Shown here piece after piece: positions 16,617-25,690 of a DNA stretch of 43,282 nt. Source of the DNA: an uncultured Bacteroidota bacterium (GTDB taxonomy: Bacteria; Bacteroidota; Bacteroidia; Bacteroidales; 4484-276); assembly GCA_903944895.1 (NCBI GenBank), contig CAJATL010000337.1:1-43282 (forward strand), written 5' to 3'. How positions within the stretch are numbered: the stretch's first letter is position 1; the number at the start of each line of letters is the position of its first letter. A program made the translations under genes and the position numbers. The notes below the pieces were generated by a model, which saw only the letters and a program-made list of their open reading frames with translations, did not search any database and was not told where the DNA came from.

Positions 16617-17897
16617 CTAATAAGCAAAAAGCGGATAAACCGACATCATCTGGTTTACTTCGGCTTTTACGCTTGCAATAAGACTTTCGTTTTCGAAGTC
16701 GTTAATTACACGATCTATCATATCAACAATAGCAGGCATTTTATCTTCTTTGATCCCACGGGTTGTAATTGCCGGAGTTCCGATGCGCAGCCCGGAAGTC
16801 TGGAAAGGATTGCGGCTGTCGAAAGGAACCATGTTTTTATTTACGGTAATATCGGCTTTAACAAGTGCATTTTCAACCTGACGTCCGCTGAGATTAGGGA
16901 ATTTTGAACGAAGGTCAATCAACATCAGATGGTTGTCGGTTCCACCGGAAATTACGTGGTAGCCTTTCTGCATGAATGCTTTTGCCATGATGGTAGCATT
17001 TCGCTTAACCTGAACAATGTATTCCATGTACTCGTCGGTGAGGGCTTCGCCATAAGCCACAGCTTTTGAAGCGATAACATGTTCGAGCGGGCCGCCCTGG
17101 ATTCCCGGGAAAACGGCTGAATTCAAAATCTGAGACATCATTTTTATTTCGCCTTTTGGGGTTTTGTCGCCCCAGGGATTTTCAAAATCTTCGCCCATCA
17201 AAATCATGCCGCCGCGCGGCCCGCGTAGGGTTTTGTGGGTTGTTGTGGTAACGATGTGGCAGTAAGGCAACGGGTCGTTGAGCAAACCGCGGGCGATGAG
17301 TCCGGCAGGATGTGCGATGTCGGCCATCAGGATGGCGTCAACGTCGTCGGCGATGTCGCGCATGCGCTGATAATCCCAGTCGCGCGAATAGGCCGAAGCT
17401 CCTGCAATAATCATTTTTGGCTTAACACGATGAGCCGTTTCTTCCATTTTATTATAATCAACAACACCGGTTTCCTTTTCGACTTCATAAGCCACGGGAT
17501 TGTACAAAATTCCTGAGGAGTTTACAGGGGAACCGTGCGAAAGGTGACCGCCATGCGACAGGTCGAGTCCCATAAAAGTATCGCCCGGATCGAGACAGGC
17601 AAGGAAAACGGCCATGTTAGCCTGTGCACCGGAGTGTGGCTGAACGTTGGCATATTCGGCGCTAAACAATTCCTTAGCACGGTCGATGGCCAGTTGTTCG
17701 GTCTCGTCAACCATTTCGCAGCCGCCATAATAGCGCTTTCCGGGGTAACCTTCGGCGTATTTGTTGGTCATCACCGAACCCATGGCTTCCAAAACCTGGT
17801 CGCTGACAAAATTTTCCGAAGCAATCAGCTCAATGCCGTGCATCTGGCGTTCTTTTTCCTTTTGGATAATGTCGAATACCTGTGTGTCTCTTTTCAT
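16617..17897 (-). CDS. glyA: Serine hydroxymethyltransferase
   Basis: This PLP enzyme interconverts serine and glycine with tetrahydrofolate/5,10-methylene-THF in the cytoplasm, feeding one-carbon metabolism. The 426-residue length is normal for the family. The N-terminal signature [11 protein letters not shown], the glycine-rich YPGKRYYGG, the DIAHPAGL segment and the PLP-lysine motif [15 protein letters not shown] (Lys near residue 222) are all present. The start at 17897 is preceded by a TAATTTTG box. It follows the TolC-like gene, about 105 bp downstream in the direction of transcription, but probably has its own promoter. A deleted remnant of a second copy is at 11125-11199. Confidence 0.98.
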   Translation of the reverse strand: MKRDTQVFDIIQKEKERQMHGIELIASENFVSDQVLEAMGSVMTNKYAEGYPGKRYYGGCEMVDETEQLAIDRAKELFSAEYANVQPHSGAQANMAVFLACLDPGDTFMGLDLSHGGHLSHGSPVNSSGILYNPVAYEVEKETGVVDYNKMEETAHRVKPKMIIAGASAYSRDWDYQRMRDIADDVDAILMADIAHPAGLIARGLLNDPLPYCHIVTTTTHKTLRGPRGGMILMGEDFENPWGDKTPKGEIKMMSQILNSAVFPGIQGGPLEHVIASKAVAYGEALTDEYMEYIVQVKRNATIMAKAFMQKGYHVISGGTDNHLMLIDLRSKFPNLSGRQVENALVKADITVNKNMVPFDSRNPFQTSGLRIGTPAITTRGIKEDKMPAIVDMIDRVINDFENESLIASVKAEVNQMMSVYPLFAY

Positions 17898-17941
17898 GAT
17901 AAATATTTTATTCTTTATTAAAAATCTCTGGAATGAAGTGG

Positions 17942-17949
17942 CAAAATTA
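17942..17949 (-). promoter_or_regulatory. Candidate -7 box of glyA
   Basis: TAATTTTG on the minus strand fits TAnnTTTG and lies 45 nt upstream of the ATG. No TTG is seen at the expected -33 position, so support is moderate. Confidence 0.35.
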
Positions 17950-18002
17950 GAAATTTATTTTGATTGCCGGCTTTGGACCGGCTGTAAAAACAAGGGTTTT
18001 TG

Positions 18003-19484
18003 TTACCTCATTTTCTCAAAATCAATCGAAATTTCGCTGTCGGTTTTAAAGTCGTACATGGTAAGTTTACGAATCTGGAAATAATTGATCCAGTAGTTCT
18101 GAAGGCTGCGGATGTAGCTGATGCGGGAATTGTCCTTATCGCTAAGTGCCACATTCAGGTCGGTGATGCTGATTTTGCCAATCATGTAACGTTGTTTTGA
18201 AACATCAAAACCTTTTTGTGCAACCGTATCCGACTTGGCAGAAATGGCCAGTTGACGCTGCTGCAGTTTAAAATTCATCACCTCAAGATAAATGTTCTGA
18301 TCAAAATCGATACGCTCCTGCTCAACGGCAGTCCGCTGAATTTCGCGGTTCGATTCGGCAATTTTTATCCGTCCCTTTGCCAGCCCCCAGTCGAGGATCG
18401 GGACATGAATGCCAAGCGAAAGCTGTTGCTGGTCCTGGGGATTATGATAAACAGTGTTAAAATCTTCGCCTTGCTGGGTAAGGCCGTATTGCGCAAAAAG
18501 CGTGGCACTAAACCTGTTCTCGCGCTGCGCGCGGTTTACCTCGCGGTCCGACTCGAGCAAACGCCTTTCAAAACCAAGCGATTTCGAATTATTTACATTG
18601 GCAAATTCGATTGCTTTTTCGACAGGAATGTCAAAAAACCGAACGCCTTCAACCGGCGGAATCAACTCGATGGGTTGATTATCCTTCATGCGGAGGTACG
18701 ATTTCAGTTTAAACATCCTGTCTTCAAAATCAATTCCCAGGTTTTCGACTTCGGCTTCGGCGCGCAGCAATTGGAGTTCGAGTTGTAAAAGATCGTTTTC
18801 AGGAATTTTTCCCAAATTATACCGGCCAACGGCAATTTTATAAAGGGTGTCGTAATTGGCCATTTTTTGGAGGGCTATTTTTTTCTGAATTTGCGAAACC
18901 AACAAGTTGAAAAAATAGTTGGTTGCAGTTATCGAAATCTGCTCCACATCTTCAAGATAGCGGCGTTTGGCTTCTTTGTAAAGGATAGGATCGATCTTTT
19001 TTGACCATTTGTAGGGGTTAAAACTAAAAATATCCTGTGAATAACCAAGAATGAGCGGGTTTGAAAGATAAGCTGTTGGTGTTGAATCGACCAGGTAATC
19101 GATACGCTGAAGGCTGGATTTGAGATAAACCTGGCCGCCTGTTAAACCGACATTTTTACTCAGCGACATCTCAGCCGCGGTGTTGGCAAGGCTTCGTTCG
19201 ATAAAGATATCCGAACCATCATCCAGCGTAATTTTATCAATGGAGCGGCTGATATTGGGCATAACCGCATCGAAATTCAGTTTTGGCAGCAGCATCGCTT
19301 CCGAGGTACGGAATTCCCAAAAGCTCTTTAAAAACTGATTTTTTGCAGACAATGCGTCGGGCGACTGTGTCTGCGCAATTTCGATGATTTGCTCGAGCGT
19401 GTAGCTCCGCGGAAGCTCCTGCGAATTTGCACCGACTTGAATGATCAGTGAAATTAAAAACAGTAGGATGTATCTCAAATTCAT
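18003..19484 (-). CDS. TolC-family outer membrane efflux protein
   Basis: The 493-residue product has a signal peptide (to about residue 22, ending GANSQ). Two long helical outer-membrane-efflux (OEP) repeats follow (about 30-250 and 270-480), rich in heptad segments such as LGKIPENDLLQLELQLLRAEAEVENL. It should form the trimeric outer-membrane channel of a tripartite exporter with the adaptor and permease encoded just upstream. A 204-bp gap separates it from the permease gene. The gap holds a short AAACCCG/CGGGTTT hairpin (19518-19551) and simple AT repeats. Substrate is unknown. Confidence 0.92.
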   Translation of the reverse strand: MNLRYILLFLISLIIQVGANSQELPRSYTLEQIIEIAQTQSPDALSAKNQFLKSFWEFRTSEAMLLPKLNFDAVMPNISRSIDKITLDDGSDIFIERSLANTAAEMSLSKNVGLTGGQVYLKSSLQRIDYLVDSTPTAYLSNPLILGYSQDIFSFNPYKWSKKIDPILYKEAKRRYLEDVEQISITATNYFFNLLVSQIQKKIALQKMANYDTLYKIAVGRYNLGKIPENDLLQLELQLLRAEAEVENLGIDFEDRMFKLKSYLRMKDNQPIELIPPVEGVRFFDIPVEKAIEFANVNNSKSLGFERRLLESDREVNRAQRENRFSATLFAQYGLTQQGEDFNTVYHNPQDQQQLSLGIHVPILDWGLAKGRIKIAESNREIQRTAVEQERIDFDQNIYLEVMNFKLQQRQLAISAKSDTVAQKGFDVSKQRYMIGKISITDLNVALSDKDNSRISYIRSLQNYWINYFQIRKLTMYDFKTDSEISIDFEKMR

Positions 19485-19688
19485 GTTCTTTAAAGCTTTT
19501 AATAACCTGTTTTAGATAAACCCGAAAACATAAAAACAATTCTCCGGGTTTCTAATCAAATACGAAATTTCCTAAAATATGGGCTGATGCGATTTGAAAT
19601 TGTGACTTAACGTTGTGACTTAATTGAGATTTGAATTTTGAATTTTGAATTTTTCTTCTAAAAATAGCATCAAGTTAACAATTTGACT

Positions 19689-21065
19689 TTAATCATGCCT
19701 GAGCGATGTTACCGGGTCCTGCTGGGCAGCCTTTCGCGCAGGCATCAGTCCAAAAATAATTCCCACCGATGCCGAAACGCCAAAGGAAATAAAGATCGAC
19801 ATGCCCGAAATAATGGTAAGGATTCCGGTGGCCTCCATAATTACTCTGGCGAGGATAACTCCGAGGATAATCCCGATAAAACCACCGGTAATGCTGATGA
19901 TGGTAGCTTCGGAAACGAACTGAAAAATGATGTCGTTTTTGCGGGCACCGATGGCCATTCGGACGCCGATTTCGCGGATGCGCTCCATCACCGAGGCAAG
20001 CATAATATTCATGATTCCGATGCCACCAACAATGAGTGAAATGCTGGCAATGGCGCCAAGAACGATGTTAAAAATGTCTTTGGTGCGTTGTTCCTGTTTG
20101 AGCAACAACTCGGGTACTTTGATTTCGAAATCACTTTTCCCGTTATGACGGCGCACCAGCATCCGGTTTATAATTTCGGCGGTTTCGCTGAGTTTGTCGC
20201 TGCTTTTCATCTGGACAATAATTTTGTCGAGCTGGTTAGTTTGAGCTCCAACCTGGCCTGAGGATGAAGAAATCGCAAAATCACCAAAAACCATGAAATT
20301 GTCGTCACCTTCATTTCCCGAAGACTGCGAGCGGTCCATGTACCTGAGCAGCATGGTGCTGATGGGTGCAAAAACGGTGTTGTTAAATTCGCTGACACCG
20401 AGATTTTGGGATGCTTTTTCAGAAATCAGCCTGCTTTTTAAAACGCCAACCACAGTAAGCCAGATGCCACCGCATTTTATTTTTTTCCCGATAGGATTTT
20501 CCTTTTTAAAGAACTTTGCTTTGATGTCAGGGCCGATAATGCAAACCGGGCTGCCATTGGTGACCTGCTGTTCATTGAACATTTTGCCCTCTTCGAGTTC
20601 AAGGCTGAAAACACTGAAAAAATCGGGGGTAACCCCGGTAAACTGCGCCTGCCTCCGCTCGCCGTCTTTGATGACAAAGGTGGTATAAACGGCCTCAGGA
20701 CTGATGCGTTCGATCTCTGGAATAATGGCTTTAATGCTTTCAACATCCATCATCGTGAGGCCGGGCGAGTAGTCTTTCTGGCCTTCCTGCCCCTGCTCAC
20801 TTTCGCTGTCGGTGCTGCTTTGCGAAGAACCTTGCTGAAGTTCGGCCTTTGGCGTGATTACAATATTATTTACGCCAACCATCTTCATTTGCTCAAGGAT
20901 TTCCTGCTGGGCACCGTTTCCGATGGCCATCATCGAAATCACGGCTGCCACGCCAAAAATGATTCCAAGCGCGGTGAGGATAGACCTGAATTTATTAATG
21001 AAAACGGCGTCGAAAGCCGAATTCAGGTTATGGCCATATCTTTTGAACGGATGGAATTTAATCAT
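19689..21065 (-). CDS. MacB/FtsX-type ABC transporter permease
   Basis: The 458-residue product has one N-terminal transmembrane helix (about 27-50, SILTALGIIFGVAAVISMMA), a large periplasmic MacB_PCD domain, and three C-terminal helices of the FtsX domain (about 330-450). It ends LMPARKAAQQDPVTSLRHD, close to the usual PARKAAxxDPxxALR signature. The periplasmic domain has a low-complexity Ser/Glu/Gln stretch around residues 78-95. No nucleotide-binding domain is fused or encoded nearby, so the ATPase must come from elsewhere. The gene overlaps the adaptor gene by 8 bp, indicating one operon. By family it would drive efflux of a peptide, lipid or antibiotic-like substrate; which one cannot be told. 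Confidence 0.93.
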   Translation of the reverse strand: MIKFHPFKRYGHNLNSAFDAVFINKFRSILTALGIIFGVAAVISMMAIGNGAQQEILEQMKMVGVNNIVITPKAELQQGSSQSSTDSESEQGQEGQKDYSPGLTMMDVESIKAIIPEIERISPEAVYTTFVIKDGERRQAQFTGVTPDFFSVFSLELEEGKMFNEQQVTNGSPVCIIGPDIKAKFFKKENPIGKKIKCGGIWLTVVGVLKSRLISEKASQNLGVSEFNNTVFAPISTMLLRYMDRSQSSGNEGDDNFMVFGDFAISSSSGQVGAQTNQLDKIIVQMKSSDKLSETAEIINRMLVRRHNGKSDFEIKVPELLLKQEQRTKDIFNIVLGAIASISLIVGGIGIMNIMLASVMERIREIGVRMAIGARKNDIIFQFVSEATIISITGGFIGIILGVILARVIMEATGILTIISGMSIFISFGVSASVGIIFGLMPARKAAQQDPVTSLRHD

Positions 21066-22308
21066 CGATCCCCGAAATTTTCATGTCCTTTTCATTCTCT
21101 GGAATCGTGAGATACACAAAATCGTCGGGCTTGAGGCCTTTTAAAATGGTAATCTCGTTTTCGTTGCTTTCGCCGGTTAAAACTTCCTGTTTAATTACCG
21201 ACCTTCCGGAATCCAGATAGACGAATGAAGTAGAATCGGCATTATGCAAGGCTTCAAGCGGGATAAAAATACTCGAATCGATGATGGCCGTAACCACAGC
21301 ATTTTTAGTCGTCATTGCCGGACGAAGGATGGTGTCGTTGCCGATGACGTTGATAATTACCTCAAAAACCTTGGCATTTGAACCTTGCTTTTGCTCACCG
21401 ATATTGGCAACTTCGGTAACTTCGCCAGCATAGTTTCTTTCGGGAAAAGCATCCACGCCAATTTCGACGACCTGTCCTTTTTTAACTTTGCTGATATCAA
21501 TTTCGTTTACATAGGTTTTCACGATCATCTGACTGAGGTCGGGAAGCGTTGCAACCACCGGGTCCCAAGTCGAAATGGTTGATCCGGTCTGTCGTTTACT
21601 GCCGTTCCAGTTTCGCTGATAAATTACCATTCCCTTTTTTGGGGCAAACACCGTAAATTTTTGCAAAACCGAGAGCATTCTTTCCTTTTTACGCTCAGCC
21701 TGATCGAGGGTAGCGGCAACTTCCTGCATTTCGGCAGCAGCTTTTTGCACCTCAAGTTCATAATTTTCGACAGCCTGGCTGAAGGCTCTTCCAGCCTTTT
21801 CGAGGTTGATTTTTGCCTGGCGCTGGGTGGCTGGTGGCTCAAATTCTGATTGATCAACCGTAATCTGCATTTCTTCCATCCCAAATTTCAGGTTGACCAG
21901 TTCGTCCCTTTTACGCCGAAGATTTAAGGTAGTGTCGAGTGTGGTTTTGGTGTATTGCGAAGTAAGTTTGTCGAGTTCACTTTCGAGGTCCTTCAAACGG
22001 CTTTCGACTTCAGTCTTATCGAGAGAAGCCACAAAATCGCCTGAATCGACGATGGATCCTTCAGGAATCAACTTGTTAATTTTGATGTCGTTATATATTC
22101 CAAGTGGCCGGAGGTTTTCAGGGCCACGAATATCTTCTGAGCTTTTGGCTTCCAGCTCGCCGGTTGTTGTGACCACAATTTTAAACTGCCCGCTTTTAAC
22201 AGGGACTTTGATCATTTTCTGTGCGGTTCCTGATGAGCCGGTAAACTGCCACAGAATGACGACGAGTAAAATTACTGCACCGGCCAGGATCAGAATTTTT
22301 TTTCTCAT
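21058..22308 (-). CDS. HlyD/MacA-type periplasmic adaptor of the exporter
   Basis: The 416-residue membrane-fusion protein has an N-terminal anchor (about 5-22). A lipoyl/barrel-sandwich half (VKSGQFKIVVTTTGELEAKS) is followed by a coiled-coil hairpin (about 100-215). The second barrel half (FAPKKGMVIYQRN) and beta-barrel (VNEIDISKVKKGQVVEIGVDAFP) come next. It should link the FtsX-type permease to the TolC-like channel. It starts 4 bp after the MoxR gene stops and overlaps the permease by 8 bp, so the genes are likely translated from one message. Confidence 0.93.
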   Translation of the reverse strand: MRKKILILAGAVILLVVILWQFTGSSGTAQKMIKVPVKSGQFKIVVTTTGELEAKSSEDIRGPENLRPLGIYNDIKINKLIPEGSIVDSGDFVASLDKTEVESRLKDLESELDKLTSQYTKTTLDTTLNLRRKRDELVNLKFGMEEMQITVDQSEFEPPATQRQAKINLEKAGRAFSQAVENYELEVQKAAAEMQEVAATLDQAERKKERMLSVLQKFTVFAPKKGMVIYQRNWNGSKRQTGSTISTWDPVVATLPDLSQMIVKTYVNEIDISKVKKGQVVEIGVDAFPERNYAGEVTEVANIGEQKQGSNAKVFEVIINVIGNDTILRPAMTTKNAVVTAIIDSSIFIPLEALHNADSTSFVYLDSGRSVIKQEVLTGESNENEITILKGLKPDDFVYLTIPENEKDMKISGIDD

Positions 22309-22312
22309 AATT

Positions 22313-23278
22313 TTATTTCAGAAATTCGGCTATGATTTTTTCGATGGAGATTCCATTGGCTTCTGCCTTGTAATTTCTAACAATACGATGCCGAAGGATG
22401 GAAACAGCAACGCTTTTTACATCTTCGATATCCGGTGAATATTTTCCGTTGATGGCTGCATGACATTTTGCCCCGATGATGAGGTATTGCGAAGCACGCG
22501 GTCCTGCTCCCCAGGTGAGGTACTCGTTGGCCCACTGATGCGACTCGGGGCGGTTTGGACGAGTTTTAACCGCCAACTTTACAGCGTACTCGTAAACGTT
22601 TTCCGGCACAGGGATTTTCCTGATCAGATTCTGGAAATACAGGATTTCTTCGGCGCTGATAACAACCTGCGGCTTTGCCTCGTATGTACTCGTGGTATTT
22701 TTTACCACGTCGATTTCTTCTTTAAAGGAAGGATAATCGAGCCAGATGTTGAACATAAACCTGTCGAGCTGGGCTTCTGGCAGCGGATAAGTTCCTTCCT
22801 GTTCGATGGGATTTTGTGTTGCAAGCACAAAGAAAGGCTCGGTGAGTTTATAGTTTTGTCCGGCAACGGTGATGGCTTTTTCCTGCATGGCTTCGAGCAG
22901 TGCCGACTGGGTTTTGGGCGGAGTACGGTTAATTTCGTCGGCTAAGATAATGTTAGCAAAAATCGGCCCGCGGATAAATTTAAAATTCCGCGTCTGATCG
23001 AGTATCTCCGTTCCGACAATATCCGAAGGCATCAGGTCGGGCGTAAACTGGATGCGGCTGTACTCAAGCCCAAGAACCCTGGAAATGGTGTTTACCAAAA
23101 GGGTTTTGGCAAGGCCGGGAACACCCACCAGCAAAACATGTCCTTTACTGAAAATGGAAATAATAACATTTTTAACAACTTCATCCTGGCCAACAATTAC
23201 TTTGGCAATTTCATTCTGAAGTATTTTTATCTTTTTGCCAAATTCATCAATGGCTTCAACATCTGATTTGTATTGCAT
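22313..23278 (-). CDS. MoxR-family AAA+ ATPase
   Basis: The 321-residue ATPase has Walker A GVPGLAKTLL, Walker B ILADEINR and sensor 1 ATQNPIEQEGTYPLPEAQLD, the classic MoxR/AAA_3 pattern, followed by the AAA lid. The frame can be extended to 23311, but those extra codons come from the simple repeat AATAACAAATAAC. The ATG at 23278-23276 (MQYKSDVEAIDEF) is therefore the better start. MoxR proteins act as chaperones for maturation of complexes and usually sit before DUF58/VWA genes. Here the next gene, 4 bp away, is an export adaptor, which is unusual. Confidence 0.93.
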   Translation of the reverse strand: MQYKSDVEAIDEFGKKIKILQNEIAKVIVGQDEVVKNVIISIFSKGHVLLVGVPGLAKTLLVNTISRVLGLEYSRIQFTPDLMPSDIVGTEILDQTRNFKFIRGPIFANIILADEINRTPPKTQSALLEAMQEKAITVAGQNYKLTEPFFVLATQNPIEQEGTYPLPEAQLDRFMFNIWLDYPSFKEEIDVVKNTTSTYEAKPQVVISAEEILYFQNLIRKIPVPENVYEYAVKLAVKTRPNRPESHQWANEYLTWGAGPRASQYLIIGAKCHAAINGKYSPDIEDVKSVAVSILRHRIVRNYKAEANGISIEKIIAEFLK

Positions 23279-23285
23279 AACTTTA

Positions 23286-23467
23286 TTTAAATAACAAATA
23301 ACAAATAACAAAATTCAAATTGCACACAGCAAGGCGAAAAGCGAAAAAATTTCAAATCTCAAATAACAAGTTGGCAGTTGCCAGTTCGCAGTTGCCAGTC
23401 CTAAATCTGAAATCCTAAATCAAAAACCTGAAATCCTAAATCAACCATCTTCCTAACTGCCTAATTA
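23286..23467. repeat. Simple-repeat spacer
   Basis: The space between the MoxR and SurA-like genes is made of short degenerate repeats. These are three rounds of AATAACA (23292-23312), GGCAGTTGCCAGTTCGCAGTTGCCAGT-like doublets (about 23372-23400) and alternating CCTAAATC/TGAAATC units (about 23399-23445). Spacers of this style are common between Bacteroidota genes. It encodes nothing. Confidence 0.7.
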
Positions 23468-24814
23468 TTAATTCCACTTCTGCTGATATTCACAATCCTT
23501 GTAGTTATCGCTGATTTTAATGTAGGTATTTTTAGAGTTAGTGGCTATCCACTTTTTGATGGCTTCCTGTTTTTTCATCTGCAAGGCCCAGTTTTGAATC
23601 TGATCGTAATCTTCGCTGAGATTGGCGCGATGAGGTTGTGTTCGTTTATTCAACTTCAAAATCCGGTATGCCTGTTCGCCTTTCTCATCTTCCATCACAA
23701 CCGTTTGCGAAATTTCGCCCACAGCAATCTTATCAACCACAAAAAATACCTTTGGATCGAGCTGATCAACGGGCCAATCACCACTTCCGGTGTAAGGATT
23801 TATGAGAAGGCCATTATTATTTTTTGATGGGTCGGTCGAAAATTTCTTAACTGCATCTTCAAACGAAATCGAGTCTGCGCGGATGAGCAGTCCAATACTG
23901 TCGAGGAAAACTTTGGCTTCGGCAAGCGCCACAGGCGAAACTTTGGGCCGCAGCAAAATATGCCGCACCCTTACAAAATCACCTCTTCGTTCGATGGACT
24001 GAATGATGTGATAGCCTGCCTCGGTTTCGACAATGTCAGATATATCTCCTGGCTTTAACTTAAAAGCAACAGCTTCAAATTCGGCATACAATTCCCCGCG
24101 GCCGTGCAATCCAAGATCGCCTCCAAGCTTTGCTGAACCTGGATCTTCGGAATACAACCTGGCCATGGCTTCAAAACTTTCGCCATTAACAACCCTTTCG
24201 CGTAACTTTATCAACTTTTCTTTGACTTCAAATTTTTCGGCAGGGCTAATGGGTGGTTTCTTAACAATCTGTGAAACCTCAACAACCGATCCTACCAGCG
24301 GAATGCTGTCAACAGGAACACTTTTAAAAAAAGTCTTCACTTCGGAAGGCGTAACTTTGGTTTTTTCGGTGATATTTCCCTGCACTCTTTCGATTTTCAT
24401 CTGCTGCAAAATAACATCGCGCAGCTCTGACTTAAACTCAACAACTGATTTATCGTAAAATTTTTCGAGTTTTTCCTGCGTGCCAAACTGGTTAATGAAA
24501 TAGCGCATCCTGCGGTCGAGTTCCGAGTCAACCTGATCGGGTGTAACCTCAATACTGTCGAGTTCGGCCTGGTGCAGCATGAGTTTTTCGAACAGGAGGT
24601 TTTCGATAATCTGACATTTTGTTGTTGATTCGCTTCCGGTGATACCTCCCTGCATACGCATCTGAAGATATGAATTCTCGATGTCGGAAAGAAGGATGTA
24701 ATTCTTGCCGACAACAGCAACTACTTCGTCAATCATGGTGCCTCCCGTGGGTTGGGCTTCAGCATTAACGAAGCTAATAAAAAGTACAACGAATAATATG
24801 ATCAGTTTCTTCAT
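23468..24814 (-). CDS. SurA-like periplasmic chaperone / peptidyl-prolyl isomerase
   Basis: The 448-residue product has a signal peptide (1-20, ending VNAEA), a SurA N-terminal chaperone domain (~25-165) and two parvulin-type PpiC domains. The first (~175-275) has FEAMARLYSEDPGSAKLGGDLG and GYHIIQS. The second (~280-390) begins RVRHILLRPK and is less conserved. By family it assists folding of outer-membrane beta-barrels in the periplasm. It is third in a run of related genes, 15 bp after the lipoprotein gene, and the run follows guaB, an order I recognise from Bacteroidales genomes. Confidence 0.93.
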   Translation of the reverse strand: MKKLIILFVVLFISFVNAEAQPTGGTMIDEVVAVVGKNYILLSDIENSYLQMRMQGGITGSESTTKCQIIENLLFEKLMLHQAELDSIEVTPDQVDSELDRRMRYFINQFGTQEKLEKFYDKSVVEFKSELRDVILQQMKIERVQGNITEKTKVTPSEVKTFFKSVPVDSIPLVGSVVEVSQIVKKPPISPAEKFEVKEKLIKLRERVVNGESFEAMARLYSEDPGSAKLGGDLGLHGRGELYAEFEAVAFKLKPGDISDIVETEAGYHIIQSIERRGDFVRVRHILLRPKVSPVALAEAKVFLDSIGLLIRADSISFEDAVKKFSTDPSKNNNGLLINPYTGSGDWPVDQLDPKVFFVVDKIAVGEISQTVVMEDEKGEQAYRILKLNKRTQPHRANLSEDYDQIQNWALQMKKQEAIKKWIATNSKNTYIKISDNYKDCEYQQKWN

Positions 24815-24829
24815 GTAAAAATGTTCAGA

Positions 24830-25678
24830 TTAAAAATATTCAAATTCTTCTTTTTTCAAGGCTTCATCGTAAATTTTCTGGTGCATTTGCTTTATCAATG
24901 CCCTTTTACGCAAATTAAGAATGATCGACTTAATGTTATTGTATTCCTGCGAAAGCGGCGATAAGCTCTCGCTTAACCTGTAATCGAGGATATTTGCCAG
25001 ATAGGTGTAATCATCTTCGGATACCTGAATAAAACTGTTGTTTCGGAGAAAAGATTCCTGGTTGTAAACATCAAGCGGCAATCTATCCAAAAAGTCGTCA
25101 AAAGTAATCCAGTCATTATCAATAATCTGATAATCCTCGGCAAAGCGTGTGCAATTAAGTTCCAGTGAATCGCGATCGCTCTGTTCATCAGATTTTGCAT
25201 ACTGGATAATTTTACGAATTTTAGGTGAATCCGACTTGATTTTTACATAAACGGCCTGAACAACATTGTCCTTTAACTGGAAATTCTTCTGGTTTTTGTA
25301 GTAATACTCCTCAATTTCATGATTTTCGACCAATGTATCGAGGTTTTGATTGATAAGTTCAGTTTCATACTTGTAAACGATAAGCGAGTTTCGATAATCT
25401 CTTAATTGATCTTCGAAGTTTTTTTGCTCGCTTGTCAGATTTTTTTCGGCCTGATACAGCAGCAACTGGCCTTTAATCCAATTATCAACATAACTCCTCA
25501 CAAATAAAACACTGTCGGCAGCACTAGTGCCTTCCGGAATCAAACTTCCTAAATCGTTAACATACAAATAAGAATCATAGACTCTTGCAAGTACCTGTTC
25601 GGATCGGTTATAACCAGATTTACCGCAAGAGCCTATGATAAATATGAGAATTAAAAATGAAAATGTTGTTCTCTTCAA
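24830..25678 (-). CDS. SurA-N-like lipoprotein without parvulin domain
   Basis: The 282-residue product has a lipobox (FIIGSCGKSG, Cys18). The body is helical and resembles the N-terminal chaperone part of SurA/PpiD proteins, for example ARVYDSYLYVNDLGSLIPEG and VDNWIKGQLLLYQAEKNL. It lacks the catalytic parvulin signature. It is placed between two PPIase genes (12 and 15 bp gaps), so it is likely a membrane-anchored partner chaperone in the same pathway. I infer chaperone function from position and N-terminal similarity only. Confidence 0.8.
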   Translation of the reverse strand: MKRTTFSFLILIFIIGSCGKSGYNRSEQVLARVYDSYLYVNDLGSLIPEGTSAADSVLFVRSYVDNWIKGQLLLYQAEKNLTSEQKNFEDQLRDYRNSLIVYKYETELINQNLDTLVENHEIEEYYYKNQKNFQLKDNVVQAVYVKIKSDSPKIRKIIQYAKSDEQSDRDSLELNCTRFAEDYQIIDNDWITFDDFLDRLPLDVYNQESFLRNNSFIQVSEDDYTYLANILDYRLSESLSPLSQEYNNIKSIILNLRKRALIKQMHQKIYDEALKKEEFEYF

Positions 25679-25690
25679 ATCAAAGCCTGA

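Noticed and set aside
19518-19551. AAACCCG/CGGGTTT hairpin before the TolC-like gene as a terminator
   Set aside because: Short stem, long AT-rich loop and no U-tract; could be an attenuator, but support is too thin to list as a feature.
23279-23311. Longer N-terminus for the MoxR protein
   Set aside because: The added residues MLFVICYLNKV translate the AATAACA simple repeat; MoxR homology begins at the inner ATG.
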